Positions 26,064 through 33,787 of a stretch of DNA of 64,000 bases are shown in pieces. The stretch lies in IMG/VR virus record IMGVR_UViG_3300042691_029373, positions 1 through 64,000 of that record. One strand, 5' to 3'. Below the pieces are notes generated by a model. It did not search any database, had not been told where the DNA came from, and was given only the letters and a program-made list of their open reading frames with translations. The translations under genes and the position numbers were made by a program. Source of the DNA: a virus. Every line of letters begins with the position of its first letter. Positions within the stretch are counted from its first letter, which is position 1.

Positions 26064-26564
26064 TTATTTCTTTCCACCAAAAGTTTTGATTGTAAAATAC
26101 CAACTTGGTTTTATGTGTTTTGGGTCTTCTATAACCACATAGATTCTACCTGTTTCTAACCCTGTATTATCATCAGAAACCGCATCTTTACCAACGGCAA
26201 CTGTCCAAATATATCCCTCTTCATCCTTTACCATACTTTGGATATACATTGAGTAACGGCTAAACCATTTCTCAACAATAAATCCATTGTTAGGTAATCC
26301 CTCTGAACTAAGTGTAAGTTTAGATGGATATTTGATACCAATCAAGGTTCCCTTGTTAGAAATATCAACATAAATCGCATGTTTCCCAGCCTTTACCTTC
26401 TTCTGTTCCCAATTTATTGAAATGGTGTCAGGAGGAATAAATGTTCCTTCTTCAAATGTTTGAACTACCCACAAATCTGATTTAAAAGACACCGGGTCTT
26501 TGTAAGTTTGTGAGAATGCGTTAAGCGTTACTATGGTGAATAGTAATAAAAATACGTGTTTCAT
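26064..26564 (-). CDS. Secreted hypothetical protein
   Basis: 166 residues. Residues 1-19 are a signal peptide (HVFLLLFTIVTLNAFSQ). The mature part is beta-rich, with GKHAIYVDISNKGTLIGIKY and a basic tail. Probably periplasmic or surface located. No family recognised. Confidence 0.7.
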   Translation of the reverse strand: MKHVFLLLFTIVTLNAFSQTYKDPVSFKSDLWVVQTFEEGTFIPPDTISINWEQKKVKAGKHAIYVDISNKGTLIGIKYPSKLTLSSEGLPNNGFIVEKWFSRYSMYIQSMVKDEEGYIWTVAVGKDAVSDDNTGLETGRIYVVIEDPKHIKPSWYFTIKTFGGKK

Positions 26565-26631
26565 TTATTAGGTTTTATAGTAAATATCTTAAACAAAACG
26601 CGAGTTAAGATAGACTATAATTTTTTAGTTG

Positions 26632-26703
26632 TAGTCGGTAGGGGATTCGAACCCCTATGACAAGAATGAAAATCTTGTATCCTAACCCTTAGATGAACCG
26701 ACC
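26632..26703 (-). tRNA. tRNA-Glu (anticodon TTC)
   Basis: 72 nt. Acceptor stem GGTCGGT with ACCGACT, a normal D arm, anticodon loop ATTTTCA with TTC, and T arm GGGGTTCGAATCCCC. CCA is not encoded. All arms have normal sizes, unlike the other tRNA-like genes of this cluster. Confidence 0.92.
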
Positions 26704-26922
26704 ATATGTTAACACCCTCCTTTATCCAACTAACAGGTGTTGTGGCTGTCCTCAATTACTTGAGTTAGGAATAAACTGTCTTGCTCCCCTTCGTGATGGG
26801 TCTTACCGACCTTAGTAGTCAACTAGAAGGTAATATATATACAAACCTTCAACTCTTCCCTATGGCTATCACACCATTTCTCATCGTATGGGACATACTA
26901 TCCGATGATTAGTCGGAACGTG
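26704..26922 (-). other. Noncoding interval with hairpins between tRNA-Glu and a tRNA-like gene
   Basis: About 220 bases with no plausible gene. On the minus strand AACACC (near 26750) pairs with GGTGTT (near 26712), and several other short stems are visible. It may be spacer in the tRNA precursor or a separate RNA. No known RNA family was recognised. Confidence 0.35.
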
Positions 26923-27040
26923 TAGTCAGAACAGGATTCGAACCTGTATTTACACTTTACTTGTATTAGCTGTGTCCGATGGATTGGGTATCAATACATT
27001 TCCCTCACCACCTGCTCTTAACCATTAGAGCTACCTGACT
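26923..27040 (-). tRNA. tRNA-like gene with oversized middle (118 nt)
   Basis: Acceptor stem AGTCAGG with TCTGACT, a normal D arm (GCTC/GAGC) and a normal T arm (ACAGG TTCGAAT CCTGT). Between D and T arms there are about 70 bases instead of about 27. One fold has stem GGTGG/CCATC around a 25-base loop followed by a long variable region. The anticodon cannot be assigned. It may contain a small insertion or be a non-decoding tRNA mimic. Confidence 0.5.
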
Positions 27041-27095
27041 AACGAGAGTTATTAAGATTTTTGAATAGGTCTTTACTCTCAAATAAACCTACGAG

Positions 27096-27190
27096 TAGTC
27101 AGGACAGGAATCGAACCTGTATGATAACACGCCCTTTTATATTAACGATTGTTATCTACGTATAGCGTCTACCAATTCCGCCACCTGACT
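27096..27190 (-). tRNA. tRNA-Leu-like gene (95 nt)
   Basis: Acceptor AGTCAGG/CCTGACT, a Leu-type D arm (GCG GAATTGGTAGA CGC) and T arm ACAGG TTCGATT CCTGT. The middle is 44 bases. The anticodon arm does not fold into a clean 5-bp stem with a 7-base loop; ATACG can pair with CGT-TA-AT with a 2-base bulge. Candidate anticodons are TAG or TAA, both Leu. GATAAC/GTTATC could form a long arm. Confidence 0.55.
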
Positions 27191-27197
27191 ATATTTT

Positions 27198-27296
27198 TTA
27201 CTTCGCTCTGCCGTAAATTAAATACCTTTCATATTCACCTTCGGCCAACACTACATACTGACCTGCAATTTTTACTACATACATTCTTTCTTTCAT
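27198..27296 (-). CDS. Small protein between tRNA-like genes
   Basis: 32 residues (KERMYVVKIAGQYVVLAEGE then YERYLIYGRAK), read directly from the sequence. A compact beta pattern and coding-like codon use. It sits inside the tRNA transcript. Function unknown. Confidence 0.5.
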   Translation of the reverse strand: MKERMYVVKIAGQYVVLAEGEYERYLIYGRAK

Positions 27297-27312
27297 AACA
27301 TTTTATTTTTTG

Positions 27313-27410
27313 TAGTCAGGACAGGAATCGAACCTGATATCGCCCATTTGGATGCCTACTCCACCATAAGTGTCTCGGACTTGGTGCGTATGCCAACACG
27401 CCACCTGACT
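27313..27410 (-). tRNA. tRNA-Leu-like gene (98 nt), candidate anticodon GAG
   Basis: Acceptor AGTCAGG/CCTGACT, D arm GCG TGTTGGCATA CGC and T arm CAGG TTCGATT CCTG. In the middle CCAAG pairs with CTT-AT-GG (2-base bulge), leaving TCCGAGACA as loop, with GAG and a following A in the right place for Leu; U33 is replaced by C. A long variable region follows. The acceptor stem is the same as in the two genes downstream. Confidence 0.55.
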
Positions 27411-27434
27411 ATATCTTATTTCAAATAACTTCTA

Positions 27435-27466
27435 CAAATATATGGTGGATTTTCTATCCCACCAAA
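27435..27466 (-). promoter_or_regulatory. Bacteroidetes-type promoter (TTTG, 20 bases, TATATTTG)
   Basis: On the minus strand TTTG (27466-27463), 20 bases, TATATTTG (27442-27435). It reads into the three tRNA-like genes and tRNA-Glu. It belongs to a repeated promoter module also found at 27906 and 28238. Confidence 0.8.
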
Positions 27467-27486
27467 TCTAATTTGTTAAATTTTTG

Positions 27487-27607
27487 TGGCCAGGGTGAGA
27501 CTCGAACTCACAACGATGCAACCCTATTACTTCTCGTGTCCAAATGGTTATGGACCGTGGTGTCTTTGGGATGTGATAGCCGTTTCCACATTACGCATTA
27601 CCTGACC
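27487..27607 (-). tRNA. tRNA-like gene with oversized middle (121 nt)
   Basis: Acceptor GGTCAGG/CCTGGCC (7 bp) and a perfect T arm GTGAG TTCGAGT CTCAC. The D arm is not clear, and about 88 bases separate the acceptor from the T arm. Internal hairpins include ATGTG/CACAT and GTCCA/TGGAC. No anticodon can be assigned with confidence. Confidence 0.45.
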
Positions 27608-27905
27608 AATTTGGGTGGGTTAATGAGTGGTTTCCCCCACCTCTTTTTACTCTGTATCAATCTACTTGCGAAGTAGTATCAACCTGCGCCACTCTGTGAA
27701 TTTTGAGGATGAGAATCCCTCTGTGTTGTAGTGATGACTCTAGTGTCACTAAGCTCTACTCCTTTCCTTTCTCAAGGGAACAACACACAAGTATAGGATA
27801 AGTAGAAGATGGGGGAGTGGACATCTACTTTTACGATTGGCGTTTCTCGCTATTGTGCTAGCCCCAAAATCCCAATCAACCTTTTAGTATCTCAAAGAAC
27901 TTCTA
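27608..27905 (-). ncRNA. Candidate structured noncoding RNA
   Basis: About 300 bases with no gene, placed downstream of a strong minus-strand promoter. On the minus strand one can see GAGTGG...CCACTC closing a domain, a CTACTT-CGC-AAGTAG hairpin, and a GAGGGAT...ATCCTC hairpin. No T arm is present, and it does not show tmRNA or RNase P signatures that I can recognise. It may be leader RNA or a new RNA. Confidence 0.4.
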
Positions 27906-27937
27906 CAAATATAAGGAGAATCTTTTATTCTACCAAA
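27906..27937 (-). promoter_or_regulatory. Bacteroidetes-type promoter (TTTG, 20 bases, TATATTTG)
   Basis: TTTG (27937-27934), 20 bases, TATATTTG (27913-27906) on the minus strand. It starts transcription into the noncoding interval and tRNA-like genes. It lies within and just after the 3' end of the upstream gene. Confidence 0.8.
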
Positions 27938-28233
27938 TCTTTTTCAATTACTTCATCCCAATCCTCAACCACAAACTTCAAACTAATCCACTCAACATCA
28001 TCTTTGTTATTGTATGTGGCGTAAAATCCGCCTATTGCAATTGACATCTTTTCCTTAACGGCTTGTGTCAATAATCTTCTTGCCTCCGTGCGAATTTCAC
28101 ATTCATCGGGAACCCTCATACCGTCATCAATACTTATCCATTTCCAATCGAGAGCTACCATTACCTTATGAACTCGACCAAAGTCAAAGTAGTCCATAAC
28201 TTTACCAATTGCGTTAAATTCTTTTTCTTTCAT
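27925..28233 (-). CDS. Hypothetical protein
   Basis: 102 residues with its own promoter. Pattern FDFGRVHKVMVALDWKWIS then a long helix EARRLLTQAVKEK and IAIGGFYATY. Small alpha/beta fold. No family recognised. The 3' end overlaps the tRNA-cluster promoter. Confidence 0.65.
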   Translation of the reverse strand: MKEKEFNAIGKVMDYFDFGRVHKVMVALDWKWISIDDGMRVPDECEIRTEARRLLTQAVKEKMSIAIGGFYATYNNKDDVEWISLKFVVEDWDEVIEKDLVE

Positions 28234-28237
28234 TTGA

Positions 28238-28269
28238 CAAATATATGGTGACTTTTTTAGATGACCAAA
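28238..28269 (-). promoter_or_regulatory. Bacteroidetes-type promoter (TTTG, 20 bases, TATATTTG)
   Basis: TTTG (28269-28266), 20 bases, TATATTTG (28245-28238), 5 bases before the start at 28233. This is the third copy of the promoter module, with AGATTTGGT upstream of the spacer as in the other two. Confidence 0.85.
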
Positions 28270-28397
28270 TCTTTTTTTGTGATTTTACTAAACTCGTAAC
28301 CTTCGTGAAACATTCTATCAAGAAGCTCAACAGTGATTTCATCAAGGTCAATCATACCAATCATTTTGCTTTTTTTGTAAACGCCAACGTACTCCAT
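28257..28397 (-). CDS. Small hypothetical protein
   Basis: 46 residues, read directly from the sequence: EYVGVYKKSKMIGMIDLDE, then LLDRMFHEGYEFSK and DLVI. Good codon use and a promoter 21 bases upstream. The end of the gene carries the -33 region of the next promoter. Function unknown. Confidence 0.6.
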   Translation of the reverse strand: MEYVGVYKKSKMIGMIDLDEITVELLDRMFHEGYEFSKITKKDLVI

Positions 28398-28417
28398 AGT
28401 TTTTATTTTTAAGTAGG

Positions 28418-28425
28418 CAAATATA
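28418..28425 (-). promoter_or_regulatory. Bacteroidetes-type -7 box (TATATTTG)
   Basis: TATATTTG on the minus strand, 21 bases before the small gene starting at 28397. The -33 box is not clear. Confidence 0.55.
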
Positions 28426-28468
28426 CAACAAAATAGGTTACGGTAACATTAAGTTATTGACAAATTAA

Positions 28469-28897
28469 TTAAAATTTGTAGTCGAATGTTAGGCCATCAT
28501 GGCATACAATATTCTTATCAACGATATCCCTCAATTTATCGGTAGGATAAGGACCCATTAATCTTTTTTTACATTCTTCTACATTATCTTCCATTAGGTC
28601 AACACCATATGTGGTGGATAATGCTTCTTCTAATGAACATCCACTTCTTTCCATCTTTCGTATAACAATCTCACCCAAAAACTCACCATCACCGCAGCTG
28701 TTATCAATGAATGTTTTGGTTGGGTCAGTGAATAATGACGGCTCTTGTTCTTCTAACTTATCAATCATTTCAATAACTAAATGATTGGGAGTAAAAACCT
28801 CGGCAGTTTGCTTAATCCTAAGTTTGTCCCTATCAACACCGGACATATAAGTTCGGTTTCTAATGTGATTAATATAATCATTTAACATTATTTTCAA
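28469..28897 (-). CDS. Short N6-adenine methyltransferase-like protein (motif I part only)
   Basis: 142 residues. KQTAEVFTPNHLV and FIDNSCGDGEFLGEI (motif I) match the start of Eco57I-type N6-adenine methyltransferases, and YGVDLMEDN supplies the motif II acid. It stops before an NPPY motif, so it lacks the catalytic loop. It overlaps the full methyltransferase gene by 20 bases and is the last gene of that operon. It could be a truncated paralogue or a subunit that binds S-adenosylmethionine. Confidence 0.7.
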   Translation of the reverse strand: MKIMLNDYINHIRNRTYMSGVDRDKLRIKQTAEVFTPNHLVIEMIDKLEEQEPSLFTDPTKTFIDNSCGDGEFLGEIVIRKMERSGCSLEEALSTTYGVDLMEDNVEECKKRLMGPYPTDKLRDIVDKNIVCHDGLTFDYKF

Positions 28898-30065
28898 TAT
28901 ATTGAATTTCTAAGTCAGTTAATTCAAATTTTTTGTATAAATCATAATCACTATAATTTGTGTCACTTGATATTTTTGGTATATTTTTGAGTACTTCACC
29001 GTGAAAAAATCCTGAAAACTTACTCAAATTTAAACAATGTTTATATAGTTTTGTATTTAGCAATTTAATCAAAAATTCCGCATCCGCTTTGGAGTCAAAT
29101 ATGTGAAAAAAACTGTGTTGAGTTGTATTACAATTAGTATCTATTATAGGATTTAGATATCCACTGTCACTAATTACTACTTTTAATTTGGGATAATTTT
29201 CAGTCATAAAGCTTGAGTAGATTATTTTGCTGGCGTGATATGTTTTATATTTAAAAACATCATCTTTAGTAACCGATAACAAATGTTTTTTGTTAGTTTT
29301 ATGTAATTGACTATTACTTTCAAAGGTATACTTTTCTTTTTTGGAAAAAAATTTATTAAAAATTGAAAAATCAATCGGGTTAGATGAGTTAGGTAATATT
29401 TTATCTTTAAGACTTATGGATTCTCCACCAATTTTACACAATCCATCATAATTTTTAGACCAATAATAATAACAAGCTTGAGTACCCACACCAATAAAAG
29501 GGGATTCATCGAATATTTTTAGTAATTTTAAACCTCCACTTTCATACATTTTTTTCAAAACTAAGTGATTTGGTGATAAAAAACTTGGTGGAGTTATAAA
29601 AAAAACATTATCGGAAATTTCCATAGATTTTATAATAAATTTGGACCAAAGGTTATTAGCACCGCCTTTACCACCACCCTTACTTTTACCGTTATTATCA
29701 ACTTCTTGATATGGAGGGTTACCAATCACAACATCAAATTTCATTTTAATTTTATCACTTAAAAAATCTTTATGATGGATATTAACATAACCTCTTCTTT
29801 TGAGTTTGTTAATGTATTTTATACGGATTTCATAACCGTAAACTCTAGATTTAGCGTCCAACTCACTATATCCATAAATATCAACCAAACGTCTCACAAT
29901 CTCAGAAAGGAATGTCCCTGTGCCCATGCAAGGGTCTAAAAAGTTTGATTTTGAATTTAACCATACATCTGAAGGAATCTCATCTAAAATAAGATTAACC
30001 AATTCGATAGGGGTAAATACTTCACCTTTAGAAGGGTCTGGCTTCCATTTTTTTAAGTTGTCCAT
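28878..30065 (-). CDS. N6-adenine DNA methyltransferase (Eco57I-like)
   Basis: 395 residues. GEVFTPIELV (about 14-23), FLDPCMGTGTFL (motif I, about 41-52), VIGNPPYQ (motif IV, about 111-118) and SKFIIKSMEISDNVFFITPP follow in the gamma-type order. The C-terminal half is variable and probably recognises the DNA target. The gene starts one base after the helicase stop. Together they resemble single-chain type ISP or IIG restriction enzymes split into two proteins. It may also simply protect phage DNA. Confidence 0.85.
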   Translation of the reverse strand: MDNLKKWKPDPSKGEVFTPIELVNLILDEIPSDVWLNSKSNFLDPCMGTGTFLSEIVRRLVDIYGYSELDAKSRVYGYEIRIKYINKLKRRGYVNIHHKDFLSDKIKMKFDVVIGNPPYQEVDNNGKSKGGGKGGANNLWSKFIIKSMEISDNVFFITPPSFLSPNHLVLKKMYESGGLKLLKIFDESPFIGVGTQACYYYWSKNYDGLCKIGGESISLKDKILPNSSNPIDFSIFNKFFSKKEKYTFESNSQLHKTNKKHLLSVTKDDVFKYKTYHASKIIYSSFMTENYPKLKVVISDSGYLNPIIDTNCNTTQHSFFHIFDSKADAEFLIKLLNTKLYKHCLNLSKFSGFFHGEVLKNIPKISSDTNYSDYDLYKKFELTDLEIQYIENNVK

Positions 30066-30066
30066 C

Positions 30067-32277
30067 TTACAAAGATAAAGTGTTTTCTTGTTTGTTGTAG
30101 GACGTAATAATAGTGTTCAATAGTTTCTCAGACAAGGCTCCACCGAGGATGAGTTTTTTAACCGTATAAGAGTTAACACCAACTTCATAAATAAGCTCCT
30201 CACCTAACTTCTTATCCTCAATCATATCAAGTACTTCAATAATGTTGTTTGATTCACAGTTGTTAATTTCAGATATCTCAACAATGTTTTTAACTATATT
30301 TGATAATACTTCTTTCAGTTTAATTCTGAGGTTATCAATTACAACAGTATTTTGAGAAGAATTGTTTTCAGTCTCTTCATCTACTGACCTTTTAACTTTA
30401 GATGAATCAATACCTTCAATTTTATCTTTTGATGAGTTATCACTAATCTCAACACCTGTCAATACTTTTACCATTTCTGAATCATTTATAACGGAATCGA
30501 CATTAACTGATTCTGAACCGATACGAATAAGTGAAGTAGAGTTAACTAATTTGTCGGCATATTCATCTAGAACAATCGGAGACATAACACCATTATCATT
30601 AACAAATATATTTACAGAACGAAGGACTCGTAAAATGCCATCGGTTAATTCTTGAACCTGAACTCGTTCACCTTCATATACCAAATATTCATCAATCGGA
30701 CTAATCTCTTCTCTATTAGGGTCAAGTGACAATGATATAACGTTACCAATGGTTTTAGGTTCACCATTATAAGTTAAACCTGGTGTTAATACCCTTGAAA
30801 CTTTTTGGGCAACTGACGAATATGAGCCTCTATCAAACATTAACATTACCGTATCGATTTCAGGTATAGAGAAACTTCTTGAAGCCATGTCCTTACTTAT
30901 GAAAACAACTTTCTTTCCTTGTCGTTTAGCAATTGCCACAATCTCCTTCGCCTCCTTCTCCGATTCGCGGTTAGAGGTTTCATCGCTATTAAACAATTTA
31001 ACCATATATTGAGGTCCTAATGTATCTTGAACTAGTTTATAAAACTTATTCTGTTCCTTACGATTAGGAGTACTGGCGAAAATCATTGTAACGTCTTTAG
31101 GAGATAACTCATCGGTATTTAAATCAACCAAATAAGTCATTCTACCATTATATGCACCAAATAATGATTTAATCAAATCAGTAAGAATACCTTTAGATTT
31201 TGAAACATCCATTAAAAGTTTATTCCAATCTGTACGGTACTCTTCAGGTATAGAATTAAATCTATCAATAATACCACCAATTGATAACTTTAAAAACTGA
31301 GGAGTTACGATACCACTTACCGATGATATGGATTCAGTTTTATTAGACAAATTGGCTTGTGACGGATGTAACCCATTCTTAACCATAAGCATGTCGGTAT
31401 ACGACCAATGGATTATGTTATCACGAAGATTTGTAAGAGGGGCTGATACTTTCTCAAGACCGGTACCTGACATGTAAATATTCAAGTGGCAATCCAAGTA
31501 CTCAATCTTATCTAAACTATTAATCCTGTGAGCTCCGAAGTCGGCTTCATCTATAATTGACATCTTTTCATTTGACGGAATATTTCTTAATGTTTCTAGC
31601 TTAGACTGATGTTCGGTCATGTGAAGAGAGGCGGCGACCACAATCATCTTATCACCGTAGTAATCATTGATTGATTCTTCTAAATCAGTAATATCGTCAA
31701 CGAATACCATTGAGTCCGAAAACCCTTTAAATTTATAAAAATCAACTTCAAATGACGAGATTGCGGTCAGAACGTAGCTAGGAATAATACAAACCTTAAT
31801 ACCTTTTTCAAGATATAAATTTTTAATCAGATTTAAAGACCATAATGTTTTACCGAATCTTGGTGCTAACTCTAAAGCAAAATCAATTTTTTTATATCCC
31901 GATTGAATTTCTGAGTTGTATTTGTTTAGAAACAAATCACTTACAAAAGATTGAAAAAAACGAGTTTTAAATTCTACACGAGTATCTGAACCTGATTCAG
32001 ATATTATTTTACTAACAGATGCCACGACTTCATCGTCAGATTTGAATCCACCAACCCATTCACGGGTTACTTTATGATAACCTAAAAGACGCAATGATTG
32101 TCTTACTTCATGGTCTGATAATGTAGTTTCACATTCAAAAATTGTTATAAATTCTTCAGATGAGCCGGTTTTTTGTTGACCAATTCTTTTTTTGGCGGTT
32201 TGTTTTCTAGACTCACCAATTTTGTATCGACCAAGTGACCTGTTGTATTCAGTGGTATAAATGTAGATTGTATTCAT
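30067..32277 (-). CDS. GIY-YIG-like domain fused to a DEAD-box superfamily 2 helicase
   Basis: 736 residues. Residues 1-60 (IYIYTTEYNRSLGRYKIGES, then KKRIGQQKTGSSEEF) resemble the T5orf172/GIY-YIG nuclease family. Walker A APRFGKTLW lies at about 140, DEADFGAHR at about 243, motif III-like SGTG at about 270, and QKVSRVL near 490 as motif VI. The last 150 residues are acidic and not recognised. The domain order fits a translocating nuclease. A TACATTTG box precedes the start. Adjacent methyltransferase genes suggest a restriction-modification-like role. Confidence 0.75.
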   Translation of the reverse strand: MNTIYIYTTEYNRSLGRYKIGESRKQTAKKRIGQQKTGSSEEFITIFECETTLSDHEVRQSLRLLGYHKVTREWVGGFKSDDEVVASVSKIISESGSDTRVEFKTRFFQSFVSDLFLNKYNSEIQSGYKKIDFALELAPRFGKTLWSLNLIKNLYLEKGIKVCIIPSYVLTAISSFEVDFYKFKGFSDSMVFVDDITDLEESINDYYGDKMIVVAASLHMTEHQSKLETLRNIPSNEKMSIIDEADFGAHRINSLDKIEYLDCHLNIYMSGTGLEKVSAPLTNLRDNIIHWSYTDMLMVKNGLHPSQANLSNKTESISSVSGIVTPQFLKLSIGGIIDRFNSIPEEYRTDWNKLLMDVSKSKGILTDLIKSLFGAYNGRMTYLVDLNTDELSPKDVTMIFASTPNRKEQNKFYKLVQDTLGPQYMVKLFNSDETSNRESEKEAKEIVAIAKRQGKKVVFISKDMASRSFSIPEIDTVMLMFDRGSYSSVAQKVSRVLTPGLTYNGEPKTIGNVISLSLDPNREEISPIDEYLVYEGERVQVQELTDGILRVLRSVNIFVNDNGVMSPIVLDEYADKLVNSTSLIRIGSESVNVDSVINDSEMVKVLTGVEISDNSSKDKIEGIDSSKVKRSVDEETENNSSQNTVVIDNLRIKLKEVLSNIVKNIVEISEINNCESNNIIEVLDMIEDKKLGEELIYEVGVNSYTVKKLILGGALSEKLLNTIITSYNKQENTLSL

Positions 32278-32305
32278 GATACAAATGTAATGGTAAAAAA
32301 GTTAA

Positions 32306-32512
32306 CTAAAGTAAATCCCTCAAATGACGCTGAAGTGTAAAGTATTTTACTCTCCACTCATTTGCTTCATCCATATACTTCTTCATCATAATAGAATCGT
32401 TATAACGAAGATTTTCGATTCTATCAATTATTTCATTAGAAAGATTAAACTCTTTAAGGTTTCTTTCCCAATGGCTACTCAATGGTAGTCTTTCTTCTGT
32501 AATGTTTTCCAT
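32306..32512 (-). CDS. Small helical protein
   Basis: 68 residues. Begins ENITEERLPLSSHW (ITE near the start) and is otherwise helical and charged. It lies 28 bases upstream of the helicase gene and 3 bases after the previous gene, so probably one transcript. Confidence 0.55.
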   Translation of the reverse strand: MENITEERLPLSSHWERNLKEFNLSNEIIDRIENLRYNDSIMMKKYMDEANEWRVKYFTLQRHLRDLL

Positions 32513-32515
32513 ACC

Positions 32516-32785
32516 TCAAATATACTTGTTAAACAAATTTTCTAAAGTATCAATGTCATCAACTGACATTTGATGATATTTTTGAGAAAGTGATGTTAAT
32601 TTCTCAACAAACTTTTCTTCCTGTGAGGTCATTTTAGTTTCATCAGGAACACCAAATTTACTCAAATAACCCTGATTAGAAAGGTACTTCAAAAGATTTT
32701 CAATATCTCTTGTACTACAAGAATCAACAAATTCATCAATTTCTATGTCAACATCAATGTCGACTGTGGTGTAAATGGACGCCAT
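32516..32785 (-). CDS. Small acidic protein
   Basis: 89 residues. Repeating VDIDVDIEIDE at the N terminus, then helices. A minus-strand CGTATATTTG about 50 bases upstream may be its promoter, although it lies within the small membrane protein gene. No family recognised. Confidence 0.55.
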   Translation of the reverse strand: MASIYTTVDIDVDIEIDEFVDSCSTRDIENLLKYLSNQGYLSKFGVPDETKMTSQEEKFVEKLTSLSQKYHQMSVDDIDTLENLFNKYI

Positions 32786-32787
32786 AA

Positions 32788-32892
32788 TTATTTATTTTTT
32801 TCGGTTTTGATTGTTATTACTAAAACTAGGAACAAATATACGTAAAAAGATATAATTGCCAAAGCAAGATATAAATTTTCATTCGTTGTCAT
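32788..32892 (-). CDS. Very small membrane protein
   Basis: 34 residues, read directly from the sequence: a short polar start (TTNENLYLALA), one transmembrane helix (IISFYVYLFLVLVITI) and a basic tail (KTEKNK). The stop is two bases before the next ATG, supporting coupling. Confidence 0.55.
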   Translation of the reverse strand: MTTNENLYLALAIISFYVYLFLVLVITIKTEKNK

Positions 32893-32928
32893 CGAACAAA
32901 CTTAAATAAAAAAAACCGAATGGTCAAA

Positions 32929-33285
32929 TTACTGTGGAATAATATCAGAACAAGTTTCTAACAATTGAATCAAACCAATGTTGATATCTTCTGACTCTAA
33001 CTTCTTGATGATTCTTTTTAAACTTAAACCAACGATGAAGTGGTCCACACCACCTGCAGTGATTAAACCTATGAAGGCGAATGCCCATATTGCCAAAGGC
33101 CACGATTGACCCATTATTGCTATAGATAAGACCGCAATAAAACTAATACCAAATGAAGTTTTTATTACGTTTTTATTTCTCTCCATCCATCTTAAGATTC
33201 CTAAATCAAAGTATTCCTCACTGAATACTTTTTTTACTCTGTTAATTTCTAATTGTGTCATAACTTTAATCTTATTTATATTCAT
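32929..33285 (-). CDS. Membrane protein
   Basis: 118 residues (or 110 from the ATG at 33261). Two transmembrane helices at about 44-60 and 64-84, flanked by charged helices. A small 2-TM protein between soluble domains. It overlaps the upstream gene by 14 bases. Function unknown. Confidence 0.6.
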   Translation of the reverse strand: MNINKIKVMTQLEINRVKKVFSEEYFDLGILRWMERNKNVIKTSFGISFIAVLSIAIMGQSWPLAIWAFAFIGLITAGGVDHFIVGLSLKRIIKKLESEDINIGLIQLLETCSDIIPQ

Positions 33286-33787
33286 CAGGTATTATTCTCA
33301 AAACTTCTTCATCACTAACTCCACCCTTAATGTATTCAAAACTTTTACCATTTATTGATTCGGCATATATCCAAACCATTTTATCGTTTAACTTATTATC
33401 ATTGAATGAACCTACGGCAACTTCACCACCCATATCTGACAGGTAATCATCCAACCAAGTTAATAACATTTGCATGAGTGCTGGTGATTTTTGAATTTCA
33501 GGTATTATAACATCAACCGTGGCGTTATAATGATTAAAATCGTCTACATCTATTGCTTCTAAATCAGTCAATATAAAATTCAAAGAAAACATAACCATTT
33601 CTCCGTCCTCACCCTCGGCGGAACAATCCATAGAACCACCAAGTTTGGTCTGTATCATCGCATATAAATAAGGATATTTTTTTGTTACATTCAATAACTC
33701 ATGAACACTACCAAAGAATTTGGCAACATCAAAAACACTTTGACCCTTGTCTAACATTGATATTATGTTTTCGGCAACTCTGCTCAT
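33272..33787 (-). CDS. Hypothetical protein
   Basis: 171 residues, soluble and acidic. Helical N terminus (ENIISMLDKGQSVFDVAKFF), middle with GGSMDCSAEGEDGE, and a C-terminal EYIKGGVSDEEVLRIIPDEY. Upstream on the minus strand there is an AATATTGAAAAAACC stretch but no clear box. No family recognised. Confidence 0.6.
   Translation of the reverse strand: MSRVAENIISMLDKGQSVFDVAKFFGSVHELLNVTKKYPYLYAMIQTKLGGSMDCSAEGEDGEMVMFSLNFILTDLEAIDVDDFNHYNATVDVIIPEIQKSPALMQMLLTWLDDYLSDMGGEVAVGSFNDNKLNDKMVWIYAESINGKSFEYIKGGVSDEEVLRIIPDEYK

Noticed and set aside
26923-27607. Group I introns in tRNA genes
   Set aside because: The extra parts are about 10-50 bases, far too short for a self-splicing intron.
27473-27676. 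Frame of 67 codons over a tRNA-like gene
   Set aside because: It lies across a T arm and acceptor stem on the opposite strand; the RNA explanation is better.
26704-27905. tmRNA to match SmpB
   Set aside because: No tmRNA-like 5' end, tag reading frame ending in Ala-Ala, or matching acceptor pair could be found in the noncoding parts.
27809-28024. Frame of 71 codons opposite the end of the gene at 27925
   Set aside because: Crosses a promoter and the reverse strand of a better supported gene; Ser/Thr-rich shadow.
30362-30655. Plus-strand frame inside the helicase gene
   Set aside because: Shadow of the acidic C-terminal coding region of the minus-strand gene.
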